DNA of 64,000 nucleotides from Bacillota bacterium. GTDB lineage: Bacteria > Bacillota > UBA4882 > UBA8346. A model generated the notes under the pieces. The model did no database searches, had not been told where the DNA came from, and worked only from the letters and a program-made list of their open reading frames with translations. Both the position numbers and the translations under genes were made by a program. How positions within the stretch are numbered: the stretch's first letter is position 1; every line of letters begins with the position of its first letter. The stretch spans positions 1-64,000 of the forward strand of contig JAEXDA010000044.1 in NCBI GenBank assembly GCA_023401925.1, written 5' to 3'. Below are positions 16,941-24,222 of the stretch, in pieces.

Positions 16941-17664
16941 CAAAGTATCCCCGGGGAGTGATCATCCGTCCCGCTTTGACGTAAGTCCGGGAATTTCCGA
17001 TGATGACGGTGGTAAACATATCAATCGCCATTCCGGCCATTTGTTCCAAAGTGGTCAGGTCGTAACTTTCACCTGGGCGGCCCGCCCGGCGGACAATTCC
17101 AGCCGGAGTATGGCCGCTCCGGTAACGCCGGATAATCTCTCCGGCTTGCTCAATTTGGCCGGTCCTTTGTTTGCTTTTTGGATTGTAAAGGCAAATCACG
17201 AAATCAGCCGCTGCCGCCGCTTCGATTCTGGCTTGGATCTGCTCCCACGGGGTCAGCCGATCGCTTAAGCTGATGACCGCAAAGTCATGCATCAACGGGG
17301 CTCCCAATAGGGCGGCGCCTGCGCTGGCTGCGGTAATTCCCGGAATAATTTCCAACGGCACAACTTTGCCGGAGCGCTCCATGACTTCCAGCATAATCCC
17401 GGCCATTCCATAGATGCCGCTGTCGCCGCCGCTAATCAAAGCAACGGCGGCTCCGCCGAGGGCCTTTTCCAAAGTCAATTCACAGCGCTCAATTTCTCCG
17501 GTCATCCCCGTGGAAAGTAATAATTTTTGGGGAAACATATCCCGTATTAATTCGATATAGGTCTGATAGCCCACAATATAATCGCTGTTTTCCAGGGCCT
17601 GGACTGCCCTTGGCGTCATATCTTCCTTGGCGCCGGGGCCGATTCCCACCACATAGATTTTCAT
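16930..17664 (-). CDS. cbiH: Cobalt-precorrin-3 C17-methyltransferase CbiH
   Basis: A 244-residue tetrapyrrole methylase that methylates C17 with ring contraction. Family marks are 'IYVVGIGPGAKEDMTPRAV', 'GYQTYIELI', 'LISGGDSGIYGMAG', 'IPGITAASAGAALLGAPLMHDF' and the CbiH/CobJ-specific 'SLSDRLTPWEQIQ' and 'LYNPKSKQR'. The ATG overlaps the hemA stop (ATGA). It has the plain 240-residue size, without the C-terminal extension seen in some CbiH60-type proteins. Confidence 0.95.
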   Translation of the reverse strand: MKIYVVGIGPGAKEDMTPRAVQALENSDYIVGYQTYIELIRDMFPQKLLLSTGMTGEIERCELTLEKALGGAAVALISGGDSGIYGMAGIMLEVMERSGKVVPLEIIPGITAASAGAALLGAPLMHDFAVISLSDRLTPWEQIQARIEAAAAADFVICLYNPKSKQRTGQIEQAGEIIRRYRSGHTPAGIVRRAGRPGESYDLTTLEQMAGMAIDMFTTVIIGNSRTYVKAGRMITPRGYFDER

Positions 17665-18998
17665 CCGTTTCCACCTTCAGCGTTCTGCGTAAAGTTTTGG
17701 CGTAAAGCATTATTACTTAAAGCAGCATTGCTTAAACTTCTGCGAAAGCTTTTGCTTAAACAGCGGTAATAAATCCCGGCTTCTTTGCCGGATGCCGTTT
17801 CTTTAATGCCATATAAACAGCGGTTCAGTATGAAACCGGTCACTTTCCGCATTTCGTTGGCAATCATCTTTCTATCGTCGGCCTCAAGGGCTTTTACCTT
17901 ATCCAGGGCGCTATTGATTTTATGGTCCACCCCTTCACGGACTGTCTTTTCAATTTGACGGATGAAAGGGGCCAACTCCCGGGACTGATACCACCTTAGA
18001 AACTCCCTCAACTGTTGATCAATGATTTTTTCCGCTTTCATCGCATCCAACGCGCACTTTTGCCAATCCTCGCGGATACTTCCGCCGATCGTATCGATAT
18101 TAAAATAGCGGACTCCCGGAAGCAGGCTGATTTTTTCGTCCATATCCCGGGGCACCGCCAAATCGATAAAAGTTCGCCTTTTTGCCGTAATCAGCGTCCC
18201 GGCTAATTCCTCGCAGGTAATGGTATAGTGGGGACTGGCCGTCATGCTGAAGACCAGATCCGCGCGATCCATATATTCATAACGCCGCTCGTAGGCGACG
18301 GCCTCAACTTGGGGACGGCCGTCAGCGATGGTAAGAACCTTGCCGAGCTTGCGTCCAGCCAAATAGACACGGCCTATTTTCCGTGAAAACAAACGATTAA
18401 CGGTTAAAGCGCTCATTTCCCCCGAACCGATGATCAATGCAGTTTGGTTTGCCAATCCTTCACCGCTGAGCTCCCAAACCTTGTCTACCGCAACCGTGGC
18501 CGCGGAAATAGGCTGCTGGCCAAAGCAAGCTTGACTTTTGACCAATTTTGCCCCGGTCACGGCATTTCGAAACAAGGTATTCAACACCGCCCGACTGGTT
18601 CCGGCCGCCAAAGCCGTTTGGTGAGCCTTTTTTACCTGGCCCAGGATTTGATCTTCTCCGAAAACCAGGGAATCCAAGCCGCAGGCCACCCGGAAAAGAT
18701 GGCGAACCGCTTCAACGCCCTGATATATATAAAAATATTTGCGCAACCCGGCGGTTTTCAATTTTTTATATTCACACATGGCATCTTCCAAAACTGAGCC
18801 GTCCAATCCAAAGCCACCCTTGGAAAGATACAGTTCCGTCCGGTTGCAGGTGGAAAGCAAGACCCATTCATCCGCCGCCCGCTGCCGTTTTAAAAAGTCC
18901 AGAAACTCCTGGTGTTCCTCCTGGGAAAACTGGAATTTCTCCCTGATTTCCAGCGGCGCCGAACGAAAGTTGATGCCGATGACCTCAATATTCACCAT
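17661..18998 (-). CDS. hemA: Glutamyl-tRNA reductase
   Basis: A 445-residue NADPH-dependent enzyme that reduces glutamyl-tRNA(Glu) to glutamate-1-semialdehyde, the first committed step of C5 tetrapyrrole synthesis. The active-site cysteine is in 'LLSTCNRTELYL', the NADPH domain in 'ALIIGSGEMSALTVNRLFSR', and the C-terminal dimerisation helix carries repeated basic residues. It sits between cbiG and cbiH, so the entry step of the pathway is under the same B12 riboswitch. ATG 18998 follows GGGAG and overlaps cbiG by 14 bases. Confidence 0.95.
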   Translation of the reverse strand: MVNIEVIGINFRSAPLEIREKFQFSQEEHQEFLDFLKRQRAADEWVLLSTCNRTELYLSKGGFGLDGSVLEDAMCEYKKLKTAGLRKYFYIYQGVEAVRHLFRVACGLDSLVFGEDQILGQVKKAHQTALAAGTSRAVLNTLFRNAVTGAKLVKSQACFGQQPISAATVAVDKVWELSGEGLANQTALIIGSGEMSALTVNRLFSRKIGRVYLAGRKLGKVLTIADGRPQVEAVAYERRYEYMDRADLVFSMTASPHYTITCEELAGTLITAKRRTFIDLAVPRDMDEKISLLPGVRYFNIDTIGGSIREDWQKCALDAMKAEKIIDQQLREFLRWYQSRELAPFIRQIEKTVREGVDHKINSALDKVKALEADDRKMIANEMRKVTGFILNRCLYGIKETASGKEAGIYYRCLSKSFRRSLSNAALSNNALRQNFTQNAEGGNG

Positions 18999-20040
18999 TG
19001 AAATGAAACTCCCTTTCTTCCTCGGTCAAGGCTAAAGTGATCCCCGGGTAAACTGTCTTACCGCAAATCAGCCGGGCATGATTTCCGCCTAACAAGGCAC
19101 AAGCTTCCGCTACATTTCCCACTCCAACCGTTTGTTTTACAAAAGCCGAACTTGAAAGTCCGGATTGGATGGGCGCCAGTTCGTCCACGGAAAGGGTTTG
19201 AAAAGCCAACCCATGCCGGTGGCAATATTCTACAATCCCGGTTTCATTGGCCTTTAATTCGATAGATACCAGCCTTTTCAGGGACAGAAAACTGCGACGG
19301 CATTTTTGCAGAAATTCATCCACCGCAGCGGCGACGGCAACCACCGTAGTTCCCTTTTTACAGCCGATACCTAAGATCAAATTCTTCGGCCGGATAAAAA
19401 GCACTTGCGGAGCTCTTGGCTGATTTTCCAAGTCATTATCCAAAACGACCGCCCACTTCCCAGGTTGGCCGGGAGTAACACCCGGGTGAACTTGGGGCGG
19501 CCACTCTCCCGATAGCCGGTAAGGAGTGTATAAATCGACCGTTTCGCCATTAACCAGCGCCGCGCTAACCGTTTTCAGCATGGATTCATTTTCGATGACA
19601 CACTCATTTTCCCTAGCGAAAAGATCGAACGCCACCACTTGGTTAAGGTCGGTAGCTGTGGTAATCACAGCCTCGCCGCCGATCACCGAGGCGATTTGCC
19701 GCGCCAATTGATTGGCGCCGCCGTAATGACCCGACAGCAGACTGATCACATGCTCGCCCTTTTCATCAACGACCACTACCGCGGGGTCAACCTTTTTATT
19801 TTGCAAATAAGGCGCGATACTCCGAACCACAATCCCGCAAGCCATAATGAAAATAATCCCCTCATACTTTTCAAAAAGCCTCCCCACCAAAGCGCTGAAC
19901 TTTCCGTGGGTAAACCCGAGGGCGGTGGAAGGTTCTTCGTAATCGTCCCGGTTCGTAAACGAGTCGACTGTCATCTTTTCGACAATTTCAGCGGCAACGG
20001 CGGCTCCGTTTTTGGTTAATGACACCACGGCCAGGCGCAT
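18985..20040 (-). CDS. cbiG: Cobalt-precorrin-5A hydrolase CbiG
   Basis: A 351-residue protein that opens the delta-lactone of cobalt-precorrin-5A and releases acetaldehyde, a step specific to the anaerobic pathway. The N-terminal domain has 'IIFIMACGIVVRSIAPYLQ' and 'VISLLSGHYGGANQLAR'. The C-terminal domain has 'LILGIGCKKGT' and 'SIELKANETGI', the standard CbiG pattern. ATG 20040 has GGAGG directly before it. It lies 22 bases after cbiF. Confidence 0.94.
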   Translation of the reverse strand: MRLAVVSLTKNGAAVAAEIVEKMTVDSFTNRDDYEEPSTALGFTHGKFSALVGRLFEKYEGIIFIMACGIVVRSIAPYLQNKKVDPAVVVVDEKGEHVISLLSGHYGGANQLARQIASVIGGEAVITTATDLNQVVAFDLFARENECVIENESMLKTVSAALVNGETVDLYTPYRLSGEWPPQVHPGVTPGQPGKWAVVLDNDLENQPRAPQVLFIRPKNLILGIGCKKGTTVVAVAAAVDEFLQKCRRSFLSLKRLVSIELKANETGIVEYCHRHGLAFQTLSVDELAPIQSGLSSSAFVKQTVGVGNVAEACALLGGNHARLICGKTVYPGITLALTEEEREFHFNGEY

Positions 20041-20062
20041 CCTCCGGCACTCCTTCCCTTAG

Positions 20063-20812
20063 CTACGAATCCTTCCGGTATCCATGACTGAAATTGGGAT
20101 CGTACAATTTGGACAATTGATATTCAGAACCCAAGAAATTACCTACCATCAGCAAGGCGGTCCTAGTAATATTCTCTTGACGGACCGCCCCGGCAATGGT
20201 ATCCAAGACGCCGCGGATTATTTTTTCTTCGGGCCAGGAAGCCTTATAAACCACAGCCGCCGGAGTTTCCGGCGGATAATATTTCATTAGCTTCTCCGCC
20301 AACTCCTCCATTTGCTGAATGCTTAAAAACACAACCATACTGGTTTGATGGGCAGCCAAAGACTCTATGCTTTCGCTTTCTGGGACTAAAGTCCGGCCCG
20401 CCATCCGGGTCAAAATGAGGGTTTGGGAAACTCCGGGTAAAGTATATTCGGTCTTTAAGGCCGCAGCCGCCGCAAAAAACGAGCTGACTCCGGGCACAAC
20501 TTCGTAGGGAATATTCCGCCCGGCCAAAGCATCCATCTGTTCGCGCACAGCTCCGAATAACGACGGATCGCCGGTATGCAACCGGACAATCTCTTCACCC
20601 ATCCCAAAACCGGCTTCCATCACCGCGATCACCTCGGCCAAAGTCATCCCGGCGCTGTCATAAATCTTACATCCCGGCTTAACGTTTTCCAGTAAGGCGG
20701 GGTTGACGAGCGAACCCGTATAAATTATCAGATCGGCGCGTTCCAGTAAACATTTTCCTTTGACCGTAATCAATTCCGGGTCTCCCGGACCGGCCCCGAC
20801 AAAGTAAATCAT
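20063..20812 (-). CDS. cbiF: Cobalt-precorrin-4 C11-methyltransferase CbiF
   Basis: A 249-residue SAM-dependent methylase acting at C11. Motifs are 'IYFVGAGPGDPELITVKG', 'IVRLHTGDPSLFGAVREQMD', 'VVPGVSSFFAAAAALKTEYTLP' and 'SQTLILTRMAGRTLVPE', all typical of CbiF/CobM. ATG 20812 has AAGGAG upstream. It follows a 113-base AT-rich gap after cbiET, the only sizeable break inside this otherwise overlapping operon. Confidence 0.95.
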   Translation of the reverse strand: MIYFVGAGPGDPELITVKGKCLLERADLIIYTGSLVNPALLENVKPGCKIYDSAGMTLAEVIAVMEAGFGMGEEIVRLHTGDPSLFGAVREQMDALAGRNIPYEVVPGVSSFFAAAAALKTEYTLPGVSQTLILTRMAGRTLVPESESIESLAAHQTSMVVFLSIQQMEELAEKLMKYYPPETPAAVVYKASWPEEKIIRGVLDTIAGAVRQENITRTALLMVGNFLGSEYQLSKLYDPNFSHGYRKDS

Positions 20813-20925
20813 TTCCCAAACTCCTTTTCCGTCTCTCCTAAAGGGTCTGTTGCAAAATAAGATTTATCGATAGAGAAATACAATAATAAAGCTTTGCCAA
20901 TTATTTATGCTATATATTGCATTTC
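20813..20925. other. AT-rich gap inside the cobalamin operon
   Basis: A 113-base spacer that is visibly AT-rich against its GC-rich neighbours. It contains GGGTCTGTTGCAAAATAAG at about 20845-20863, which resembles the terminal repeat of IS6/IS257-family insertion sequences (GGTTCTGTTGCAAAGT type). No transposase or second end is seen, so this could be a residual IS end or chance. No terminator or convincing promoter is seen. Confidence 0.35.
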
Positions 20926-22173
20926 TCATTGATTGTAATCACTTTTACAACCATCTCTTTCGAAGACGGCGCTAATAATATAAATCGGGTTTTGCGCTTG
21001 CAGCAGATGTTTGTCTCCTGCTTTTTTGCCCCGTGCAACCGATAAAAGGGTAACTTCAATGGAGCCGAACCCGTGATCCGCAAGGCCGGTCAAAGCCTCA
21101 TGGCAAGATTCGACGGTAACCGCATTGATAACCACCCGCAACGGTTTCTGAAACCGGGATAACCGCTCCAAAATCGGCATCATTCTGCCGCCGCTCCCTC
21201 CGATAAAGACCCGGTCGGGCTCAGGCAAACCTTCAAACGCCTCGGGAGCCTCCCCTGCTACGGTTTGCAGGTTAACAGCGCCAAAGAAGACGGCATTTTG
21301 GGCGATGAGAGCCAAGGCCTCCGGCGCTTTCTCCACGGCGTATACCAGTCCTTCCCGGCATTGTAAGGCGCATTCAACCGCCACGGATCCAGTGCCGGCG
21401 CCGATATCATAAAGGCAATGCCCGGGCTGGAGTCTTAATTTAGCCAACGACAGGGCCCGTACTTCCATTTTCGTCATGGGAACATCACCACGGATAAACA
21501 AGTCATCGGGAATCCCCGGAGTCTGAAAAGGCCATGGCGGGCTTTGGGGCTCCGTCACTTCCACCAGCATCAGGGAAAGACCCTCAAAATCCTGCCGGCT
21601 GATATCGCCGACATTGCCATGGATTAACCTTTCATGGGAATAGGAGAGGTTCTCCCCCACCCACACCCGGGCTTTGGTAAATCCTTGGCGGAGAAGTTTT
21701 TGGCAAATCACTGCGGGAGTGAATTTTCCGCCCGTAAAGACGCAAACCCGGCGACGTCGCAGCAATTGCGGCAGAATATCCCCGGCTTCTTTCCCATGCA
21801 AGCTGATGATGGACCAATCATTCCAAGCCATTCCCAATTTGGCGGCCATATATTGCAAAGAACTGATACCCGGGATCACTTGAACGGGACAGTCCGGCAA
21901 CCTGGTTTGAACCGTTTGCGCCATGCTGAACAGTCCAGGGTCTCCGGTAACCAGTACAGCGATACTTTTTTGTAAATAATGAGCTGCTACATAACGGCAG
22001 ATCCAATCGAGGTTGTCCGCAATTTCAATTTTTTCACCGCACCCGTCCGGAAACAAGGACAGGTTTCGGGCGCCGCCGATCAACACTTGACACCCAGCGA
22101 TCACTTCCCGGGCGGCGGAAGTCAGGTAATCGGGATGGCCCGGACCAACCCCCACGATATAAACGCCGCTCAT
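20926..22173 (-). CDS. cbiET: Fused cobalt-precorrin-7 C5-methyltransferase / C15-methyltransferase-decarboxylase (CbiET)
   Basis: A 415-residue fusion equivalent to aerobic CobL. The N-terminal ~200 residues are CbiE, a tetrapyrrole methylase: 'IVGVGPGHPDYLTSAARE', 'VLVTGDPGLFSMA', 'VIPGISSLQYMAAKLG'. The C-terminal ~200 residues are CbiT, a class I methyltransferase: 'PMTKMEVRALSLAKL' and the SAM site 'LYDIGAGTGSVAVECAL', then 'RVFIGGSGGRM'. It methylates C5 and C15 and decarboxylates the C12 acetate. ATG overlaps the cbiD stop (ATGA). Confidence 0.95.
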   Translation of the reverse strand: MSGVYIVGVGPGHPDYLTSAAREVIAGCQVLIGGARNLSLFPDGCGEKIEIADNLDWICRYVAAHYLQKSIAVLVTGDPGLFSMAQTVQTRLPDCPVQVIPGISSLQYMAAKLGMAWNDWSIISLHGKEAGDILPQLLRRRRVCVFTGGKFTPAVICQKLLRQGFTKARVWVGENLSYSHERLIHGNVGDISRQDFEGLSLMLVEVTEPQSPPWPFQTPGIPDDLFIRGDVPMTKMEVRALSLAKLRLQPGHCLYDIGAGTGSVAVECALQCREGLVYAVEKAPEALALIAQNAVFFGAVNLQTVAGEAPEAFEGLPEPDRVFIGGSGGRMMPILERLSRFQKPLRVVINAVTVESCHEALTGLADHGFGSIEVTLLSVARGKKAGDKHLLQAQNPIYIISAVFERDGCKSDYNQ

Positions 22174-23288
22174 GCTTTCAACTCCTTGATCATTTTCTCG
22201 GCCGCTCCGTCCATCGCCAGCAAATGGTCGGCGCCATTGAACAAAACCGCGCCGATTTCGATTTCTTGACGCACATATTCTTGGCAGCGCCTGACAACCC
22301 TGGCGGCGATTTGCGGAAAAATTTGCACCCCAAAACGATCCATGACTTCAACTGCGCCTTCTGTGGTGGGACATTCATAGATTTTTTCCACCACCTCTTG
22401 GGGAGCCCCGGCTAATGCGGCATATGCGCAAAGAATTTCGGCTCTGGCATCCGCCACCCGGCTGTGGGTTTGAAAGATGCCCGCCGCCACCTTCACCAAT
22501 TTCCCCAAATGGCCGACGATTAGAACTTCCTTAAAGCCGTATTCCAAGGCTTTATCCAGCATAAAGCCCAAATAATTCCCAATTTTCACTACATATTCAC
22601 TATCAACGCCCAAGTTTTTCCGGGCGAAAACTTCGCCATAATTGCCAAAGACAAAGAGGGCTTGCGTCAACCCTCCGGAACCCATCACACTCAATTTTAA
22701 GGCCAATGACTCTTTAAGAGCCTCTTGGGACATGGGTTCGACAATTCCCGTGGTGCCCAAAATGGAAATGCCTCCAACGATTCCCAGTTTCGCGTTGAAG
22801 GTCTTTCCAGCCCTCTCCTCTCCTCCGGGCGCGCTTAAAACGATCAAAGCACCCTTATCTGCCGGAAGCACACGCCGCACCTCCGTTTCAATCATCTGTA
22901 GCGGCACCGGATTAATAGCCGGCCGACCCACCGGGATTTTCAGTCCCGGCAAAGTCACCCGACCGATACCTTCACCGGCCTCAATCAACACTTGCTTATC
23001 TTCCGTCAGGCAGACTTTTGCGAAAATCTTCATCCCATCCGTAACGTCCGGGTCATCGCCGGCATCTTTTACAATGGAGCAACTGGCAATAGCGCCCTCC
23101 CTCCGGCAATCGGACACCGGCAAAGTTAACCGCCCCCCGCCCGGAGTATCAATGACTACCTGTTCAAGGGCTGTCCCGGTGCATAATAAGTAAACCGCCG
23201 CTTTGGCCGCTCCCGCTGCGCAGGAACCGGTGGTATACCCTTTTCGCAGTTTTTTCCCCCTTCCGGCCTCATAGCAAAAATCATTCAT
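22170..23288 (-). CDS. cbiD: Cobalt-precorrin-5B C1-methyltransferase CbiD
   Basis: A 372-residue enzyme that methylates C1. The N-terminus 'LRKGYTTGSCAAGAAKAA' is the family hallmark, followed by 'DAGDDPDVTDG', 'GEGIGRVTLPGLKIPVG', 'GGISILGTTGIVEPMS' and 'IGNYLGFMLDKA'. ATG 23288 lies in an ATGAATGA overlap with cbiC. CbiD is found in the anaerobic pathway, in agreement with cbiK and cbiG in the cluster. Confidence 0.95.
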   Translation of the reverse strand: MNDFCYEAGRGKKLRKGYTTGSCAAGAAKAAVYLLCTGTALEQVVIDTPGGGRLTLPVSDCRREGAIASCSIVKDAGDDPDVTDGMKIFAKVCLTEDKQVLIEAGEGIGRVTLPGLKIPVGRPAINPVPLQMIETEVRRVLPADKGALIVLSAPGGEERAGKTFNAKLGIVGGISILGTTGIVEPMSQEALKESLALKLSVMGSGGLTQALFVFGNYGEVFARKNLGVDSEYVVKIGNYLGFMLDKALEYGFKEVLIVGHLGKLVKVAAGIFQTHSRVADARAEILCAYAALAGAPQEVVEKIYECPTTEGAVEVMDRFGVQIFPQIAARVVRRCQEYVRQEIEIGAVLFNGADHLLAMDGAAEKMIKELKA

Positions 23289-23916
23289 TCTTCGCCATAT
23301 ACAGCAATGCGTTGACCATAGCCGCCGCCACATTGCTTCCTCCCTTACGGCCCATCGCGATAATATAGGGGACCGGTTTCCTTTTCAACAATTCCTTAGC
23401 TTCCACCACGTTGACAAAACCCACCGGCACACCAATCACCAACTCCGGTTGGACTTTCCCCTCATCGATCAATTCACAAAGCCTGATCAATGCCGTAGGC
23501 GCATTGCCGATGGCAAAAATCTTGCAGTGAGAGTCCGTCACGGCTTGATCCATACATAAGGCGGCACGGGTTACTCCCAAATCCTTGGCTCTTTGGGCAA
23601 TGTCCGCCTTATCCATAAAACAGCGGACCTCTCCTCCAAAAGTTGTCAAAACCTTCTTATTGATCCCCGCTTCCGCCATCCGGGTATCGGTAACGATGCA
23701 AGAGCCTTTTTTTAAGGCGGCAATTCCTTGTTGAACCGCATTCTCGCTAAAAATGAGCGAATCGGCGTACTCAAGATCGGCGGTGGTATGAATCACCCGT
23801 TTTACCACAGGTTCCTGCCAGAGGTCAAAATTTCTTTCCCCCAACAATTCCCCGATGATCTTGAAGCTTTCTTTTTCAATGTCGGCCGGTTTAGTCCAGC
23901 AAATATCCTTTAACAT
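23281..23916 (-). CDS. cbiC: Cobalt-precorrin-8 methylmutase CbiC
   Basis: A 211-residue mutase that moves the C11 methyl to C12, giving cobyrinic acid. The motif 'RVIHTTADLEYADSLIFSEN' places the catalytic histidine at residue 43, as in CobH. 'IVTDTRMAEAGI', 'FAIGNAPTAL' and 'VIGVPVGFVNVVEAKE' also fit. ATG 23916 is used because AAGGAACC precedes it and the riboswitch terminator ends just upstream; longer in-frame starts lie inside the leader RNA. It is the first gene of the large riboswitch-controlled unit. Confidence 0.95.
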   Translation of the reverse strand: MLKDICWTKPADIEKESFKIIGELLGERNFDLWQEPVVKRVIHTTADLEYADSLIFSENAVQQGIAALKKGSCIVTDTRMAEAGINKKVLTTFGGEVRCFMDKADIAQRAKDLGVTRAALCMDQAVTDSHCKIFAIGNAPTALIRLCELIDEGKVQPELVIGVPVGFVNVVEAKELLKRKPVPYIIAMGRKGGSNVAAAMVNALLYMAKNE

Positions 23917-23933
23917 CCAAATATTGGTTCCTT

Positions 23934-23981
23934 TTATAAAAAATAAAACCCTTTGAGTAGCAAAAGGGTTTTTGATTGCAT
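23934..23981 (-). CDS. Possible 15-residue leader peptide across the riboswitch terminator
   Basis: On the minus strand AAGAGG is followed after five bases by ATG 23981 and an open frame of 15 codons (Met-Gln-Ser-Lys-Thr, then four leucines) ending in TAA. The frame runs through both arms of the terminator upstream of cbiC, so a translating ribosome would melt it. The Shine-Dalgarno sequence lies a few bases after the CCTACGAGCGATGGG element that follows the riboswitch core. Sequence order is seen; function is inference, and chance remains likely for so short a frame. Confidence 0.35.
   Translation of the reverse strand: MQSKTLLLLKGFYFL
23936..23972 (-). terminator. Intrinsic terminator in the cbiC leader
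   Basis: On the minus strand AAACCCTTTTG - CTAC - TCAAAGGGTTT is followed by TATTTTTT. It sits between the cobalamin riboswitch and the cbiC ribosome site, so it is the likely expression platform that stops transcription of the whole cbi/hem unit when B12 is bound. Confidence 0.85.
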
Positions 23982-24022
23982 TAATTCCTCTTGAATCCCA
24001 TCGCTCGTAGGTATCAAATGAA

Positions 24023-24162
24023 GATCTATGGCAGGTATTCTGGCTCTGGTTCATTGTTATTCCCGTCTTCCCCGGTTAAGAGTGACATTTCAAGAATAAC
24101 TCCCCATTACAGCGGCGGGACCGCGCGGGATTCTCACCCGACTTCCCTTGGCAATAGATAGT
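24023..24162 (-). promoter_or_regulatory. Cobalamin riboswitch upstream of cbiC
   Basis: On the minus strand the conserved blocks are AAGGGAAGTCGGGTGAGAAT, CGGTCCCGCCGCTGTAA and GCCAGAATACCTGCC. Outer bases ATCTAT and ATAGAT can form P1. It controls the 16-gene unit from cbiC to cobO. The same CCTACGAGCGATRGG element follows this riboswitch and the one near 7.1 kb. Confidence 0.95.
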
Positions 24163-24186
24163 ATTCAATTTATGTGTTATATCCTA

Positions 24187-24215
24187 ACTATAATATGAAT
24201 CGTGCCAAATGTCAA
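24187..24215 (-). promoter_or_regulatory. Sigma-A type promoter of the cbi/hem operon
   Basis: On the minus strand TTGACA (24215-24210), a 17-base spacer and TATAGT (24192-24187) lie between the nrdD stop and the riboswitch. Transcription would start near 24180, just before the riboswitch core. This is a near-consensus promoter. Confidence 0.8.
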
Positions 24216-24222
24216 AAAAATA

